From Bacteroidales bacterium 6E (GTDB lineage: Bacteria > Bacteroidota > Bacteroidia > Bacteroidales > Prolixibacteraceae): a stretch of DNA of 64,000 nucleotides. The translations under genes and the position numbers were made by a program. A model generated the notes under the pieces. That model was not told the origin of the DNA, ran no database searches, and saw nothing but the letters and a program-made list of their open reading frames with translations. This document shows positions 10,997 through 23,410 of this stretch, piece after piece. The stretch lies in assembly GCA_001270045.2 (NCBI GenBank), contig DF970689.1, forward strand, positions 386,205 to 450,204, given 5' to 3'. Each line of letters opens with the position of its first letter. Within the stretch, counting starts at the first letter, position 1.

Positions 10997-13900
10997 TTAA
11001 TCAATGAGTTCATATTCAGGCACTACACTTACCTTACCCTTCATCGAGGGATGCTTCTTCAGGTACGATTTCAGCTGGTCTTCCGCTTCTCCTTTCGAGC
11101 CGCCCAGGAAGCTGGTGGTGTCAATTACCGAACGATCGGCATGGTTGACCATGACAAATTTGTCGTCGCCCATTTTGACGGCACCATTTTTCAGCAGCTT
11201 GGACCGGTTCCTGTTTTCGATCGACATCTCGGAGCGGCGCACTGCCCCACCCCGGGTCATCTTCCTGAAATGGTCGAGCTTCACCTTGAATTCCTGCGTT
11301 TCCGGGAACGGATCCATATCGGAGACTTTCACCTCGTATTTCACCTCGCGGTTCCAGCCATAATCGGCCACCAGATCCCCGTCACCAGTGATGGATACAC
11401 CCCCTTTGTTGCGGGTATAGGATGGCGATTTCAGCTTATCGTCGTCACTCATGCCCTTAAACTGACTGGGCGCGAACGATTCCGGCGCCTCCGACAGGTC
11501 CATCGACTGGCCTCCCAGTTTAAATCCGGTGATGTCGGCTTTCTTGATGTCGCCAAGGCTGTTATTGCCGAACTTGTCGAGTTCAAAGCCCAATGGCATG
11601 ACCAGCTGACTGATCTTCAATGTCCCGAATGGCTGGATGATCAGTTCGTCTTCCAGTCCTTCAAGGCTCTTCAGGGTCACCAGGTTCGACTTGCCTGCCG
11701 GAAGTTCCGCAGCCCAGTTCTTGTTAAGGGTAAGCGCTTCCATCAATTTCGGCAATACGGCAATAGGTGGTTCGATGACATGCTGTTCTTCGCCCCATGT
11801 AACGTTGAAGCTGACCTTGATCTTGATAAAGAGTATCTTGAATGAGGCAGTACCCCGTGCATTCCATGGCGTCGGTCCCGACAACTGGAAGTCGAGGAAT
11901 ATCGACAACAGGGTTGTGCTTCCGATCTTGACTTCGAGGCCTGCATAGATATGGCAGATAAACTTGAACGGACTGAACTGGAAGAGCACGTCGAATCCAA
12001 GGTATCCTACCACCTTAAATTTGCTGACCTTGAAGAGGAAGTCGATCCGGGCACCAAACTGCACCGTGTTGCTGGTAACGGCAAAATAGGCCGTCAGCTG
12101 CAGGTTAGGGTTACCGCTCAGTATGGTGAGGGTCAACCGCTTCATGTTTGGAAGGTTCAGGCTTTTCGGGATTTCAAATGCCGGGTGGAATCCACCGACC
12201 GACATGACAAATACCGGATCCGCTCCCCAAGATAGGCGAAGTGCCATGTCACCCTCAAGGGTGAATGTCAATATTCGGCTGTTATACAGGCTGGCATCGA
12301 ATGAGAGGTACTTGTTGTCGAAGTCGATGATCCCGACGAAGTTGATCTGCAACCTCAGGATTGCGGCTTCCTCGGTAGGCAGCACAATCTTCAGCACACC
12401 CAGTATGGCCAGCCTGACCGGGTTGGTGAATTCAATTGCCAAGCCGATTTCAATGCTGATCAGGCTGGGTACGCCCCAGGTGATTTTTGCCATGAACCCG
12501 ATCATGAACTGGTCGCGCTGTACCGGGAATATGGTCTTGATCTGTGGCAGCAGCGTGTTGATATTGGCCACGATGTTTTCGGGGAACATGATGTGCCCGA
12601 TGGCGTTGTTCTTTACGCCCTCCCGCAGTGAGTCGACATGGATGGTCCGGTTGATGCCGAGCATACCTCCCAGTCCACTCAGGAAAAAGCCCATTCCCAG
12701 GGCAATCCCGGGGGTAAACTGTACGGAAACGATGATCAGCAAGGAGAAACCGGTGCTGCCATCCGGGAACTTTGTATTGATGATCCCGATGGCGGCAACC
12801 TGCAAAGTATTCTGTATAGAAAGTTCAAGCGCACCGGCATATTCGCCCTTGTCGGGATCGAGGAACAGGAATCCCCCACCCTTCACGACACTTGCGTCAA
12901 CAGAAAGCCCGATCCCTGTGGGGGGTTTAAACTTGATTTCATAATCGGCCATACCCAGTTTCCCGCCGTTTTCGGGGAAGCTCAGGTCGAACGATATGCC
13001 GATATCCTGGACAACCGCTACCAGCGGACCCAATGCCAGGGTCATGTCAACGGCTGAATAAATCGGTATTTTGCCGTCCTTGACCTTGATGCCAAGCAAC
13101 AGGTTCTCGATTTTCAAAGGCCCGGCCTCGAACTGGAGTGGCAACTCAATTTCCAGTCCGCCGCTTCCCTTGAAGTAGACGCCATTTTTGGCTGAGTATC
13201 CTACCGTCATGGCCGCCACCGCTTCCACCTTCAATCCGGCGAGCACGGTCCCGATGAAACCATCTGCATCTTCGGTATTGATGACCAGCTTGATCTCATC
13301 CACGCCCGTCTCGATGCCGTAGTCAAATTCGGCGCCGTTCTTGCTGACAAACGCATCGGTATGTCCGCCCTTCAGCGAGAACCGAGTCTTTCCCGGATTC
13401 CCGAACAAAATCCATTCTTCCGAGGCACCCATTTTAGGTTTGACCCCGAGTTTCAGCAGGAAGCTGCCGATGGATGCGGGCGAAGAGGTGAAGTTGTTCA
13501 GGATTTCAAGGCTGAGCGGAGGCCTCATGATCATTCCGATACCGTTGTCGATCGAGGCGGAGGTTTCCAGCTTGACCTCCAGTTTGTCGTTGATGTTGAA
13601 TGACATGTTGGCCACCCCAATGGCATAAGGCACCATGGCCAATCCGGCTTTCTTCCCGCCATTCGCTGCCGCACCGGAGACAAAGAAGCCAAACTGGCTG
13701 TATTGTTCCGGACTGGCACCGCTGTGAAACAAGGGGAAGCGAAGTTCCTTGGTTCCCGGAGGATTGTTCAGGGCGGCAAGGGCGGTGGGTGACTGTGGAT
13801 AGATCCCTCCGGGCAAGAGCAGGCACCGGGCGACCTTATCGAGTCGCTGGATGAATTTTTCGGCATTGAAGTCTGTGCTCCAGTTATAGATGTCATCAGC

Positions 13901-14455
13901 CACCGCCTTGGGATCGGTGAAATAATCGGGAATATTTTCCCAGCGAACCCTGATCAGGGTGCACTTGCTCTGGTATTTGGCGGCATCGGCTTCCAGCTCG
14001 GTCTCGTCAATGACACCCACCAGGAAGAGGATGGCATACACATTGGGAGACCTCGACTCCAGGTATTTCACCATCAGGTAATCGGTGAGGCGGCGGGGCA
14101 GTTCATCGATATCGCTCTTTGTGAAGAAATCCGTGGGAAGCCCGTTCCCAAGATTGTCATGCAATTCCTTGATTTCTTCCACCACTTTCTTGATCTGTCC
14201 ACCCAGGGCGATGGCCTTGTCTATCCGCTCCTGGTCACTGGATGCATTGATGAGTTCCGTCAGGTTGGTAATCAGCTTCGGGATCTCGGTAATCAGTTCG
14301 GTGGGCAACAGATTGAAGAATTGCCCTACCGGAAGTTCATACCCCAAATCGGCAAAAAGCTGTGTCACTTCCTCTACGGTGTCTGCCTCCTTCACAGGCT
14401 CCAGGGCATACGACACTTCACTCAGCAGGCTGTTAATTACACTGTTTTCAGACAT
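10997..14455 (-). CDS. 1152-aa beta-rich protein, resembles DUF6603
   Basis: The start ATG at 14455 overlaps the TGA of the upstream gene by one base. The first 120 residues or so are helical. From about residue 250 to 900 the sequence is a long run of alternating hydrophobic beta strands rich in Gly, Val, Ile and Leu, containing LGGMLGINRTIHVDSLREGV and PTGIGLSVDASVVKGGG. This texture and these blocks match my memory of the DUF6603 family, which has no established function. The tail beyond residue 950 is hydrophilic and charged. There is no signal peptide, so it is probably not an outer-membrane barrel. An extended beta groove or solenoid is conceivable but unproven. Its operon partners are three other giants and a smaller truncated gene. 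Family assignment is from memory only. Confidence 0.7.
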   Translation of the reverse strand: MSENSVINSLLSEVSYALEPVKEADTVEEVTQLFADLGYELPVGQFFNLLPTELITEIPKLITNLTELINASSDQERIDKAIALGGQIKKVVEEIKELHDNLGNGLPTDFFTKSDIDELPRRLTDYLMVKYLESRSPNVYAILFLVGVIDETELEADAAKYQSKCTLIRVRWENIPDYFTDPKAVADDIYNWSTDFNAEKFIQRLDKVARCLLLPGGIYPQSPTALAALNNPPGTKELRFPLFHSGASPEQYSQFGFFVSGAAANGGKKAGLAMVPYAIGVANMSFNINDKLEVKLETSASIDNGIGMIMRPPLSLEILNNFTSSPASIGSFLLKLGVKPKMGASEEWILFGNPGKTRFSLKGGHTDAFVSKNGAEFDYGIETGVDEIKLVINTEDADGFIGTVLAGLKVEAVAAMTVGYSAKNGVYFKGSGGLEIELPLQFEAGPLKIENLLLGIKVKDGKIPIYSAVDMTLALGPLVAVVQDIGISFDLSFPENGGKLGMADYEIKFKPPTGIGLSVDASVVKGGGFLFLDPDKGEYAGALELSIQNTLQVAAIGIINTKFPDGSTGFSLLIIVSVQFTPGIALGMGFFLSGLGGMLGINRTIHVDSLREGVKNNAIGHIMFPENIVANINTLLPQIKTIFPVQRDQFMIGFMAKITWGVPSLISIEIGLAIEFTNPVRLAILGVLKIVLPTEEAAILRLQINFVGIIDFDNKYLSFDASLYNSRILTFTLEGDMALRLSWGADPVFVMSVGGFHPAFEIPKSLNLPNMKRLTLTILSGNPNLQLTAYFAVTSNTVQFGARIDFLFKVSKFKVVGYLGFDVLFQFSPFKFICHIYAGLEVKIGSTTLLSIFLDFQLSGPTPWNARGTASFKILFIKIKVSFNVTWGEEQHVIEPPIAVLPKLMEALTLNKNWAAELPAGKSNLVTLKSLEGLEDELIIQPFGTLKISQLVMPLGFELDKFGNNSLGDIKKADITGFKLGGQSMDLSEAPESFAPSQFKGMSDDDKLKSPSYTRNKGGVSITGDGDLVADYGWNREVKYEVKVSDMDPFPETQEFKVKLDHFRKMTRGGAVRRSEMSIENRNRSKLLKNGAVKMGDDKFVMVNHADRSVIDTTSFLGGSKGEAEDQLKSYLKKHPSMKGKVSVVPEYELID

Positions 14456-17400
14456 CAGAATGTTTTTATATGGTCAGCATATTCATAAGTCGGATTGATG
14501 GCAAATATCCTGGGATTTCGTCTATCGGTCAGCATGGCTGTCTGCAGGCCGCGACCCAGGTCTGTCAGGTCGTCATCATTATTCGATGAGGTATTGGGAA
14601 TGATCCTGGTTGGAGGAGACCATACAGGAGTGAGCGTCCCGATCATGCTGCCGACAGGCTGGGTGCCACTGAACTGCATTTTCATCCAGATATCCAGTGC
14701 GGCGTCCTTTACGGCATCGAACACTAACAGTCTTACGTTGTCTTCATCCGTGGCTTTCTGGACATGCAACGGGAAGCCTGTCCTCAGCAGATACCGGAAG
14801 CCGGCATTCGCATGGTTGACCTGATTCGTCAGGCTTGTCTTGAAGGGGGTGATCCCCGACTGGCCAACCAGGTATTGTTTCAGGGTTCCGACACTGTTTA
14901 CAAGATAATCCAGCGTCATGGGCGTAGGTGCAGCCGGAAGGGTTTGTCCCAACGTGCCGGCCAGCGCCTGAAGGGTCGTATTTGCCGTGTTCAGCTGTGC
15001 CACGGGCGTGGATGAGTTCATGGCCGACAGGCTGTCAGCCAGTGCGGCAAGTTGCGTGATACTGGCCCGGTGATTGGTTTCGAAGGTCTGGATACCGGCC
15101 GGGACATTTGCCGTGATATTGAAGATTTCTCCCATTACGATAAGTGCGTCCGGGAAAGAAAGATTCTGGAAATTGTCGAGCTTGACCGGTGTCAACGCCA
15201 GTCCAGGCATATTTTGTTTCCATGCAAACTTCAGAAAGTCAAATTCGTTTAAGGCGGCAACCTGCTGCCAGAAAAGGATCTGTCCCGTGATCCCGATCCT
15301 GCCGCTCCAGTTTTCATACTCCCGCTGGACATCGCTGCTTGCCAGCCCATCGACTCCATTTCGGAATGCCGAATCCACCGAAGATTCATTGTTCAATTTG
15401 GAGAAGGGTAAAACGGGAAAACTCTGGAACCATTCTGGTGCCGTAACGACCGGGGAGATGGAACCATTCTTCAGGAAGGTATCTACCGCCTGCATAAAGT
15501 CGTTGTCCCTTCCGATCTGGCAACCCCGGATGTCGAAATGGGTCGTGGCGGCAACCCGGCCCCTCACCGTATTCAATTTGGTCCTGAAGTCATCATGGTT
15601 CTGCAGATAGGTCGGCTCCGCAACAACCACCGAAAATGTTTCCACTGTGAGATCTTTTGGAATTACCAGATCATTCGGGTCAAAATCCCAGAATGCGTTC
15701 AAAATTTCCTCCAGCTGCGTTGCGGTTCTCGATGCGGTCAGGACGGATGGTTTTAACGTATCAATCATTTCCAGGATCCTTGTATTAAAAGCAGTGATGA
15801 TATCCGGATCTGCAGGGATATTGACAGTCGCTGTAGGGAATGCGTCGACAAGCTCGATATTCAAATACTTCAACGCCATCAGGTCAGTCATGCACTTCAG
15901 TATCTTGACCATCGACGGACTGGTCGGGTTTGAGGTTTGCATGCCGAACGGCTGTAGGACAGCGGCATCCGGCCCCAGACGGATAGCACGCAGGATACCC
16001 TTCCACATGGGTTCGGAATGGGTAGTACTTCCTGTACCTGGATAGGATACGTTAATCCAGTTTGAAAACCAGCCGTGCTCCAACACCGGCAACCGAATGG
16101 CTTCAAGATAGCCCAGAATTCCCTCCACATCGCTTATGGCAAACCTGAATGCCCCCTTTAGGGTACGTAAAGTCCCGCCCGAAAAGAAGGGTAGCAGCAT
16201 ATTGCTTTCAGCATTAGCCGGGGCTGTGGCGGAAGGATAGTAAAAATGGGACACGATCCTTACCCTGTCAAGGGTTCCGCTGTCACCGGCCAGCGTTTCG
16301 ATTATCTCTTCCCAGCTGTCCACGATTTGTGGCTGCAGCCCATACGTTTGGTGATACAATTCAGCCATTCGGATATAGCCGTTATCTGTTGGGGAAGGTT
16401 GAGCAATGAAGGTATATTCCGAAATGATCTCGGGTGAACCTATCGGGGCCGGAGCCGCTGGGGGCGTTCCGGAAGAACTTCCCGTGCCACCTCCTGATGT
16501 TGTTCCCCCGACCAGCGCCCTGGCGGCTATTTGCCACACCGGGTGACCGACCATTGTAAAGGTACTTCGGGCAAACCGGTTGGCCGACTGGTCCGCTGCC
16601 CAGGGACCGCTGTCGTAATGCATCAGCAACTTGCGGCCTTTGTTCCGGTCGCCAAGGACATCCTGCCAGGATTGGCCTGAAAAGTACCTGTCCTTGAGTT
16701 TATTGAGGATTGCCAGGCATGTCTGGATGGCAAGCCTGGGAATAGCCAGCCGATGGAAGAAGGATATGATTTCGTCAGCCGTCAGGGCGTTAAAGTTGGT
16801 TTCAATGGTTTGAACGGCGGTTCGCCTGGCACTCCTTGAGGCCGGCAATTCAGTCCAGGCGATAAAGGGGACGCCCGCACTTTTCTCGATTGCCATGGCG
16901 GCCAGCTGGGGCCGGATGCCACAAATGCCCATGCCGTTATTGGCCATCCCAAGGAACGACGTATGGTTGCCGCCGTTCAGCGCACTGATGGCCGATTGTA
17001 TCTCACGGTTACGCGCCAGCCAGGGCTTGCGCACGCAATGGCTGTAGATGATGGCCAGCAGGAGCCTGTTGAGCAGGGGCTCCGCGGTGGCGCTTACCAG
17101 GCCATCCACATAGGCTTTATAGTTATTGACGATTTCACGGCTTGTGGATGGATGTGCCGCGGCAGGCCCACGATCTGCCGCATCCATCAGGGTCTCCAGC
17201 TCCGGTAGCAAGGGCAGTGTTTGCTGGGAAAGGGTGAGCGTTTCCAGGGCAGTGCCCGAACCATTCCTGATCTCGACCGAAACGCCAAGGCTGCCGGTGT
17301 TCAGCGGGGAATACAACAACCGCCCATCCGTGGTGGTCTCATTGGTGGTCGTCCCACCATCCGTGATGGTCCAGGCATAGCCTGCCACATTGGGTCCGAT

Positions 17401-17559
17401 GGTACCGGAAGGAAAGACGAGATACTGCTGGACCTGGTTCACCGCCAGCGGTGAATGCAGGGTTGCGACCAGATACGATTGGTTAACGCTGGCTACCTGT
17501 CCAAGTTCAGTATGCTGAACACCAACAGGTATTGATTTGAAGGCATTTGAAACGGGCAT
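14455..17559 (-). CDS. 1034-aa first gene of giant-protein operon, Ig/PKD-like N-terminus
   Basis: The ATG at 17559 is the first codon downstream of a good Bacteroidota-type promoter. Residues about 20-110 look like a PKD or Ig-like beta sandwich (a VAGYAWTITDGG core followed by GSLGVSVEIRNGSG). A Gly/Ser/Thr/Pro-rich linker lies near residues 345-370. It is followed by an alpha/beta segment containing DRVRIVSHFYYP, which could be a Rossmann-like or caspase/hydrolase-like fold, though I see no convincing catalytic dyad. The remainder is mostly helical. There is no signal peptide despite the Ig-like domain. The stop TGA shares its A with the start of the next gene. As first gene of the operon it may set the level of all the others. 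The function is unknown. Confidence 0.9.
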   Translation of the reverse strand: MPVSNAFKSIPVGVQHTELGQVASVNQSYLVATLHSPLAVNQVQQYLVFPSGTIGPNVAGYAWTITDGGTTTNETTTDGRLLYSPLNTGSLGVSVEIRNGSGTALETLTLSQQTLPLLPELETLMDAADRGPAAAHPSTSREIVNNYKAYVDGLVSATAEPLLNRLLLAIIYSHCVRKPWLARNREIQSAISALNGGNHTSFLGMANNGMGICGIRPQLAAMAIEKSAGVPFIAWTELPASRSARRTAVQTIETNFNALTADEIISFFHRLAIPRLAIQTCLAILNKLKDRYFSGQSWQDVLGDRNKGRKLLMHYDSGPWAADQSANRFARSTFTMVGHPVWQIAARALVGGTTSGGGTGSSSGTPPAAPAPIGSPEIISEYTFIAQPSPTDNGYIRMAELYHQTYGLQPQIVDSWEEIIETLAGDSGTLDRVRIVSHFYYPSATAPANAESNMLLPFFSGGTLRTLKGAFRFAISDVEGILGYLEAIRLPVLEHGWFSNWINVSYPGTGSTTHSEPMWKGILRAIRLGPDAAVLQPFGMQTSNPTSPSMVKILKCMTDLMALKYLNIELVDAFPTATVNIPADPDIITAFNTRILEMIDTLKPSVLTASRTATQLEEILNAFWDFDPNDLVIPKDLTVETFSVVVAEPTYLQNHDDFRTKLNTVRGRVAATTHFDIRGCQIGRDNDFMQAVDTFLKNGSISPVVTAPEWFQSFPVLPFSKLNNESSVDSAFRNGVDGLASSDVQREYENWSGRIGITGQILFWQQVAALNEFDFLKFAWKQNMPGLALTPVKLDNFQNLSFPDALIVMGEIFNITANVPAGIQTFETNHRASITQLAALADSLSAMNSSTPVAQLNTANTTLQALAGTLGQTLPAAPTPMTLDYLVNSVGTLKQYLVGQSGITPFKTSLTNQVNHANAGFRYLLRTGFPLHVQKATDEDNVRLLVFDAVKDAALDIWMKMQFSGTQPVGSMIGTLTPVWSPPTRIIPNTSSNNDDDLTDLGRGLQTAMLTDRRNPRIFAINPTYEYADHIKTF

Positions 17560-17602
17560 AACGAAGTTTTAGACGTCCAATACTTCTGGGTAGGTTGATA
17601 AT

Positions 17603-17633
17603 CAAAATTAGGCAATTGTATAACCCAAGTCAA
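17603..17633 (-). promoter_or_regulatory. Promoter of the giant-protein operon
   Basis: On the minus strand a -33 TTG (17633-17631) is followed after 20 nt by TAATTTTG (17610-17603), a full match to the Bacteroidota -7 consensus TAnnTTTG. Transcription would start near 17595, about 36 nt ahead of the first ATG. No other strong promoter was noticed between the five genes. Confidence 0.5.
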
Positions 17634-20499
<2,866 letters not shown>

Positions 20500-20521
20500 A
20501 AGGGATCCTTCCCTTACAGTC

Positions 20522-20592
20522 TGGATGACATATGCCCTCGGGCAATAACAATAAAAAAGGCGGTTCCGAATCCGGAGCAGCCTTTTTTTATT
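20522..20592. terminator. Bidirectional terminator, copy 1 of a duplicated 67-bp element
   Basis: An AAAAAAGGC arm and a GCCTTTTTTT arm enclose an inner stem of TCCG, loop AATC and CGGA. It lies between katG and the convergent beta-propeller gene, and T-runs on both strands allow termination either way. The 67 bp at 20522-20588 match 29054-29120 at 60 of 67 positions. Confidence 0.75.
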
Positions 20593-20599
20593 ATAAACA

Positions 20600-21976
20600 T
20601 TATTCAGCCACCTTTATGCAGATCATCCTGCTTTGGTCCCTCATCAGAAGTTTGCCATCGGCCAGTGCAATGGGTGCCCAGTTTTGTGTGCCAAACCTTG
20701 CCGCCATACCTTCGGCGGAAGCAGCTATCAGCAATTCGGCCGATGCGATTGGTTTGAAAGCGGTTGGATCTGGCTCAATCAAATAGAGTTTCCTGGCCCC
20801 GTCGGTTGCCAAAATCAGACCTTCAACCAAAATCATGCTACCCTTGTTAAAATCAGGATCACGTTTGGTTTTCCACATGACTTCCCCGTCCATGTCCATG
20901 CAGGCCATGCCGTCGCGGCGATTATTGGTACCGTATTGGGCATAGAAATAACCATTGTGGAAAACCGGAGGTTTAGCCTGGTCGCCAAATTCCACAGTCT
21001 TGAAAAGCTCTTTTGCGCCAAAACTGCCATCAGCCATTTTTTCAACCTGCAGCATCAGGGCTCCATGTTCGTATCCGCCCACAACAAGCACTTTATTGTT
21101 GCCGGCGTCAACAGCCGATGGAACAGAAATATGGCAATCCCAGCCCGAGAAATTCCAGAGGATATTCCCCGAAAGGGGGTCAATTCCGGTAATATTGCCC
21201 GGTGTTTTGGGCGCATCAGGCCTTCCAATCGGGTTGGTCGACGAGGTCACCATCACGATATGGTCGGCACCATCGATTTTCACCACGGCAGGACTCACAT
21301 AGGTTTCGTTGCCCAGATTGGCGGTTTTCCAGACAACCTCGCCCGACAATTTATTGTAAGCCACTACACCGGCTTTGGGAGCCTGTGAAGCAAGAATCAG
21401 CAAATCGCCATATACCAGTGGACATTGTGAAATAGCCCAGATTGGAAAATTACCACGAGGGGCAAAACCACCCGGACTGCCTTGTGAGTCTCCCGAAGGC
21501 TCATTGCCTTTGTCTCCACCGAAATCGGTCCAAACGTTCTTATTCCACACAGGCTTGTGAGTATTGATGTCTATGCAATACAGATCACCATATGGGCCGC
21601 ATGAATAGACAAAATTTCCGTCAATGGTTGGAACACTCCGTGACCCTGGGAACATGACTGAACCGGGAGCTTCGTAGGCAAAACTCCAGAGTTCATTTCC
21701 GGTGGCCAGTTCGAAACAGCGCATGATATGGCCTGTTTCGTCGTTACGATCGAGCAGGTACACTTTCCCGTCTTTTGCTACAGGACCACCATATCCAATG
21801 CCCAGGGGCACCGACCAGAGTACTTCGGGACCGGTTTCAGGCCATGAGCGCAAGATACCCTTTTGCGGTGATTTACTGTTTCTTTCGGGCCCTAAATACT
21901 GGGGCCAGTCTTGCGCATATGCCATGGTCGCAGTCATGAAAAAAATGGCTGCGAACAGAATTAATTTGGTTCTCAT
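20600..21976 (-). CDS. Exported PQQ-like beta-propeller (BamB-like) protein
   Basis: A 458-aa protein with a clear signal peptide (about residues 1-21, ending AYAQ). The mature part starts with DWPQYLGPERNS and goes on as repeated propeller blades such as GKVYLLDR, WKTANLGNETYVSPAVV and DGEVMWKTKRD. Proteins of this sort belong to the PQQ-binding-like (BamB/quinoprotein) beta-propeller family. Many of them carry no cofactor and act as scaffolds or substrate binders outside the cytoplasm. I see no CxxC haem motif, so it is not a quinohaemoprotein. It is last in a seven-gene run of genes for exported proteins, 45 nt after the cupin gene, and may serve the same extracytoplasmic pathway. A catalytic role cannot be told from sequence. 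Confidence 0.85.
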   Translation of the reverse strand: MRTKLILFAAIFFMTATMAYAQDWPQYLGPERNSKSPQKGILRSWPETGPEVLWSVPLGIGYGGPVAKDGKVYLLDRNDETGHIMRCFELATGNELWSFAYEAPGSVMFPGSRSVPTIDGNFVYSCGPYGDLYCIDINTHKPVWNKNVWTDFGGDKGNEPSGDSQGSPGGFAPRGNFPIWAISQCPLVYGDLLILASQAPKAGVVAYNKLSGEVVWKTANLGNETYVSPAVVKIDGADHIVMVTSSTNPIGRPDAPKTPGNITGIDPLSGNILWNFSGWDCHISVPSAVDAGNNKVLVVGGYEHGALMLQVEKMADGSFGAKELFKTVEFGDQAKPPVFHNGYFYAQYGTNNRRDGMACMDMDGEVMWKTKRDPDFNKGSMILVEGLILATDGARKLYLIEPDPTAFKPIASAELLIAASAEGMAARFGTQNWAPIALADGKLLMRDQSRMICIKVAE

Positions 21977-22021
21977 TTTTGGGTTGATTTATTGATTATT
22001 GGTTATTGAATTTTTAGGTCT

Positions 22022-22510
22022 TTATTTAGTTGCCTGGACATACTCCTCCTCGGTGACCGGTCCTGTCCAAACCGCACCACCATCATCGGTATTCAGGCTG
22101 ACTGCGATGTGGGCAAAACCACTGTCGGGAGCCGCGCCATGCCAATGCTCCAGATTCCGTGGAATTTCCACGAAATCACCCTTTCGAAGAATTCGTGCCG
22201 ACTCACCCCTCGCCTGGTAATAACCTTTACCTTCGGTAATGAACAAGAGCTGGCCTCCAGGGTGTGAGTGCCAGTTGGTGCGGGCTCCGGGCCCAAAGGT
22301 GACGTTACCATAACTAACATGAATGGTGGTGTCGGTGGCACCCATCATGTTCAACCAAACGGTTCCCGAAAAGTTGGGGCTGTCAACAAGATTTCCCTTT
22401 GCAAAAAGAGTGTCAGCTCGCTGCACCTCCCCTTCCGTTTTGACACCCGCCGAACAAGCCGAAACCATGGTAATCAGAATTATTATCAGGTATTTATAGA
22501 TTATCGCCAT
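22022..22510 (-). CDS. Cupin-domain lipoprotein
   Basis: A 162-aa protein with a lipoprotein signal (lipobox MVSAC, Cys19). It carries a single conserved beta-barrel cupin with the metal-ligand pattern NWHSHPGGQLLFITEG (motif 1, two His and a Gly-rich turn) and ENLEHWHG-like motif 2 (IPRNLEHWHGAAPD). Such small cupins accompany carboxymuconolactone-decarboxylase-like proteins in many genomes, and here the latter is directly upstream by 26 nt. The likely metal is Mn or Fe/Zn. The activity could be isomerase, lyase or dioxygenase and is not determinable from sequence. It probably sits on the periplasmic face of a membrane. Confidence 0.85.
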   Translation of the reverse strand: MAIIYKYLIIILITMVSACSAGVKTEGEVQRADTLFAKGNLVDSPNFSGTVWLNMMGATDTTIHVSYGNVTFGPGARTNWHSHPGGQLLFITEGKGYYQARGESARILRKGDFVEIPRNLEHWHGAAPDSGFAHIAVSLNTDDGGAVWTGPVTEEEYVQATK

Positions 22511-22536
22511 ATTACAGGTTTTAAATTCTTATTACA

Positions 22537-23271
22537 TTACTTTCTGCTGTTGAGGACTTCATCCAAGACAGCCTTTGCCGCTTTTGCTTCCTTCTTGCCT
22601 AAAGTCAGGTGAATCACATCCACGAAATCGCGAAGTTGTTCAGCCGTGATTCCAACATTCAAACATATGGACAAATGACTCCGGAGCATGGGTTCTGCGC
22701 CACCAATGGCACTGATTACCGAAATGGTTACCAATTCCCGTTCAGCGTAAGTTAGCACGTCGCGTTCAAAAATATCGGCAAACAAATGCTCTTTCAGGAA
22801 AGTATCCATGACCGGTGCAAAGGCATTGTAACCCGACAAGGGTCTGTCTTGCGGGGCTTTGGTCAGTTCGCCCAACACCTTTTTGCCACGTTCATATTTA
22901 GGCAGATCCTGATTGACCGGACTGGCATCGGGCCCCGTTTGATCGACGATACCTTTGGCTTTCCGATCGTCGAGCACCGTCATGAAAGTCTGCAGTCCGC
23001 GGATGCTTCGCGGAAATCCGCAGTAGGCATACGTATGGACAAGCACCTCCCTGATTTGGTAGACAGTCAGGCCGGCATCCAGACCAGTATTCAGTGCCGG
23101 TTTCAAGCGTTCAAGATCACCTTTGGCGGTTAATGCCGCAATTGAGATAATGCTTTGCTGTTCCCCGGTTAATGTCATGACAGATTTTCCAGTACTATGA
23201 CTGCCAAATCCCGTAAAAGTTAATATGCAGAGTGTTAAAACCATGCAGAATTTTATTCCTAATATTTTCAT
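22537..23271 (-). CDS. Exported carboxymuconolactone decarboxylase-like protein
   Basis: I use the ATG at 23271; an in-frame TTG lies two codons upstream. The 244-aa product begins with a signal peptide (MKILGIKFCMVLTLCILTFT). It holds two AhpD/CMD-like helical repeats: about residues 35-105 (IRGLQTF after TVYQIREVLVHTYAYCGFPRS) and about 150-240 (ERDVLTYAERELVTISVISAIG). The family ranges from gamma-carboxymuconolactone decarboxylase to AhpD-type peroxidase partners. The CxxC of AhpD is absent, so a redox role is less likely. Export is unusual for true decarboxylases of the beta-ketoadipate path, so the substrate should be extracytoplasmic. It pairs with the downstream cupin gene. Confidence 0.85.
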   Translation of the reverse strand: MKILGIKFCMVLTLCILTFTGFGSHSTGKSVMTLTGEQQSIISIAALTAKGDLERLKPALNTGLDAGLTVYQIREVLVHTYAYCGFPRSIRGLQTFMTVLDDRKAKGIVDQTGPDASPVNQDLPKYERGKKVLGELTKAPQDRPLSGYNAFAPVMDTFLKEHLFADIFERDVLTYAERELVTISVISAIGGAEPMLRSHLSICLNVGITAEQLRDFVDVIHLTLGKKEAKAAKAVLDEVLNSRK

Positions 23272-23410
23272 ATGCAAATCATTGATTCAGTGAAAATTCT
23301 TAATACTCAAGCTAATGGTGTTATGTAAGGCCTCGCTTTGAGTAAACCGACAGTAACCCCAATTTTCACGGCGTGCATCAGCCAGCGTTGATGTCATGAA
23401 TTTGAGGATG

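Noticed and set aside
1-17559. Giant operon as a prophage or contractile tail cluster
   Set aside because: No sheath, tube, baseplate, capsid, terminase or lysis gene is recognisable among the five genes, and sizes do not fit. It could be reopened if genes left of the window say otherwise.
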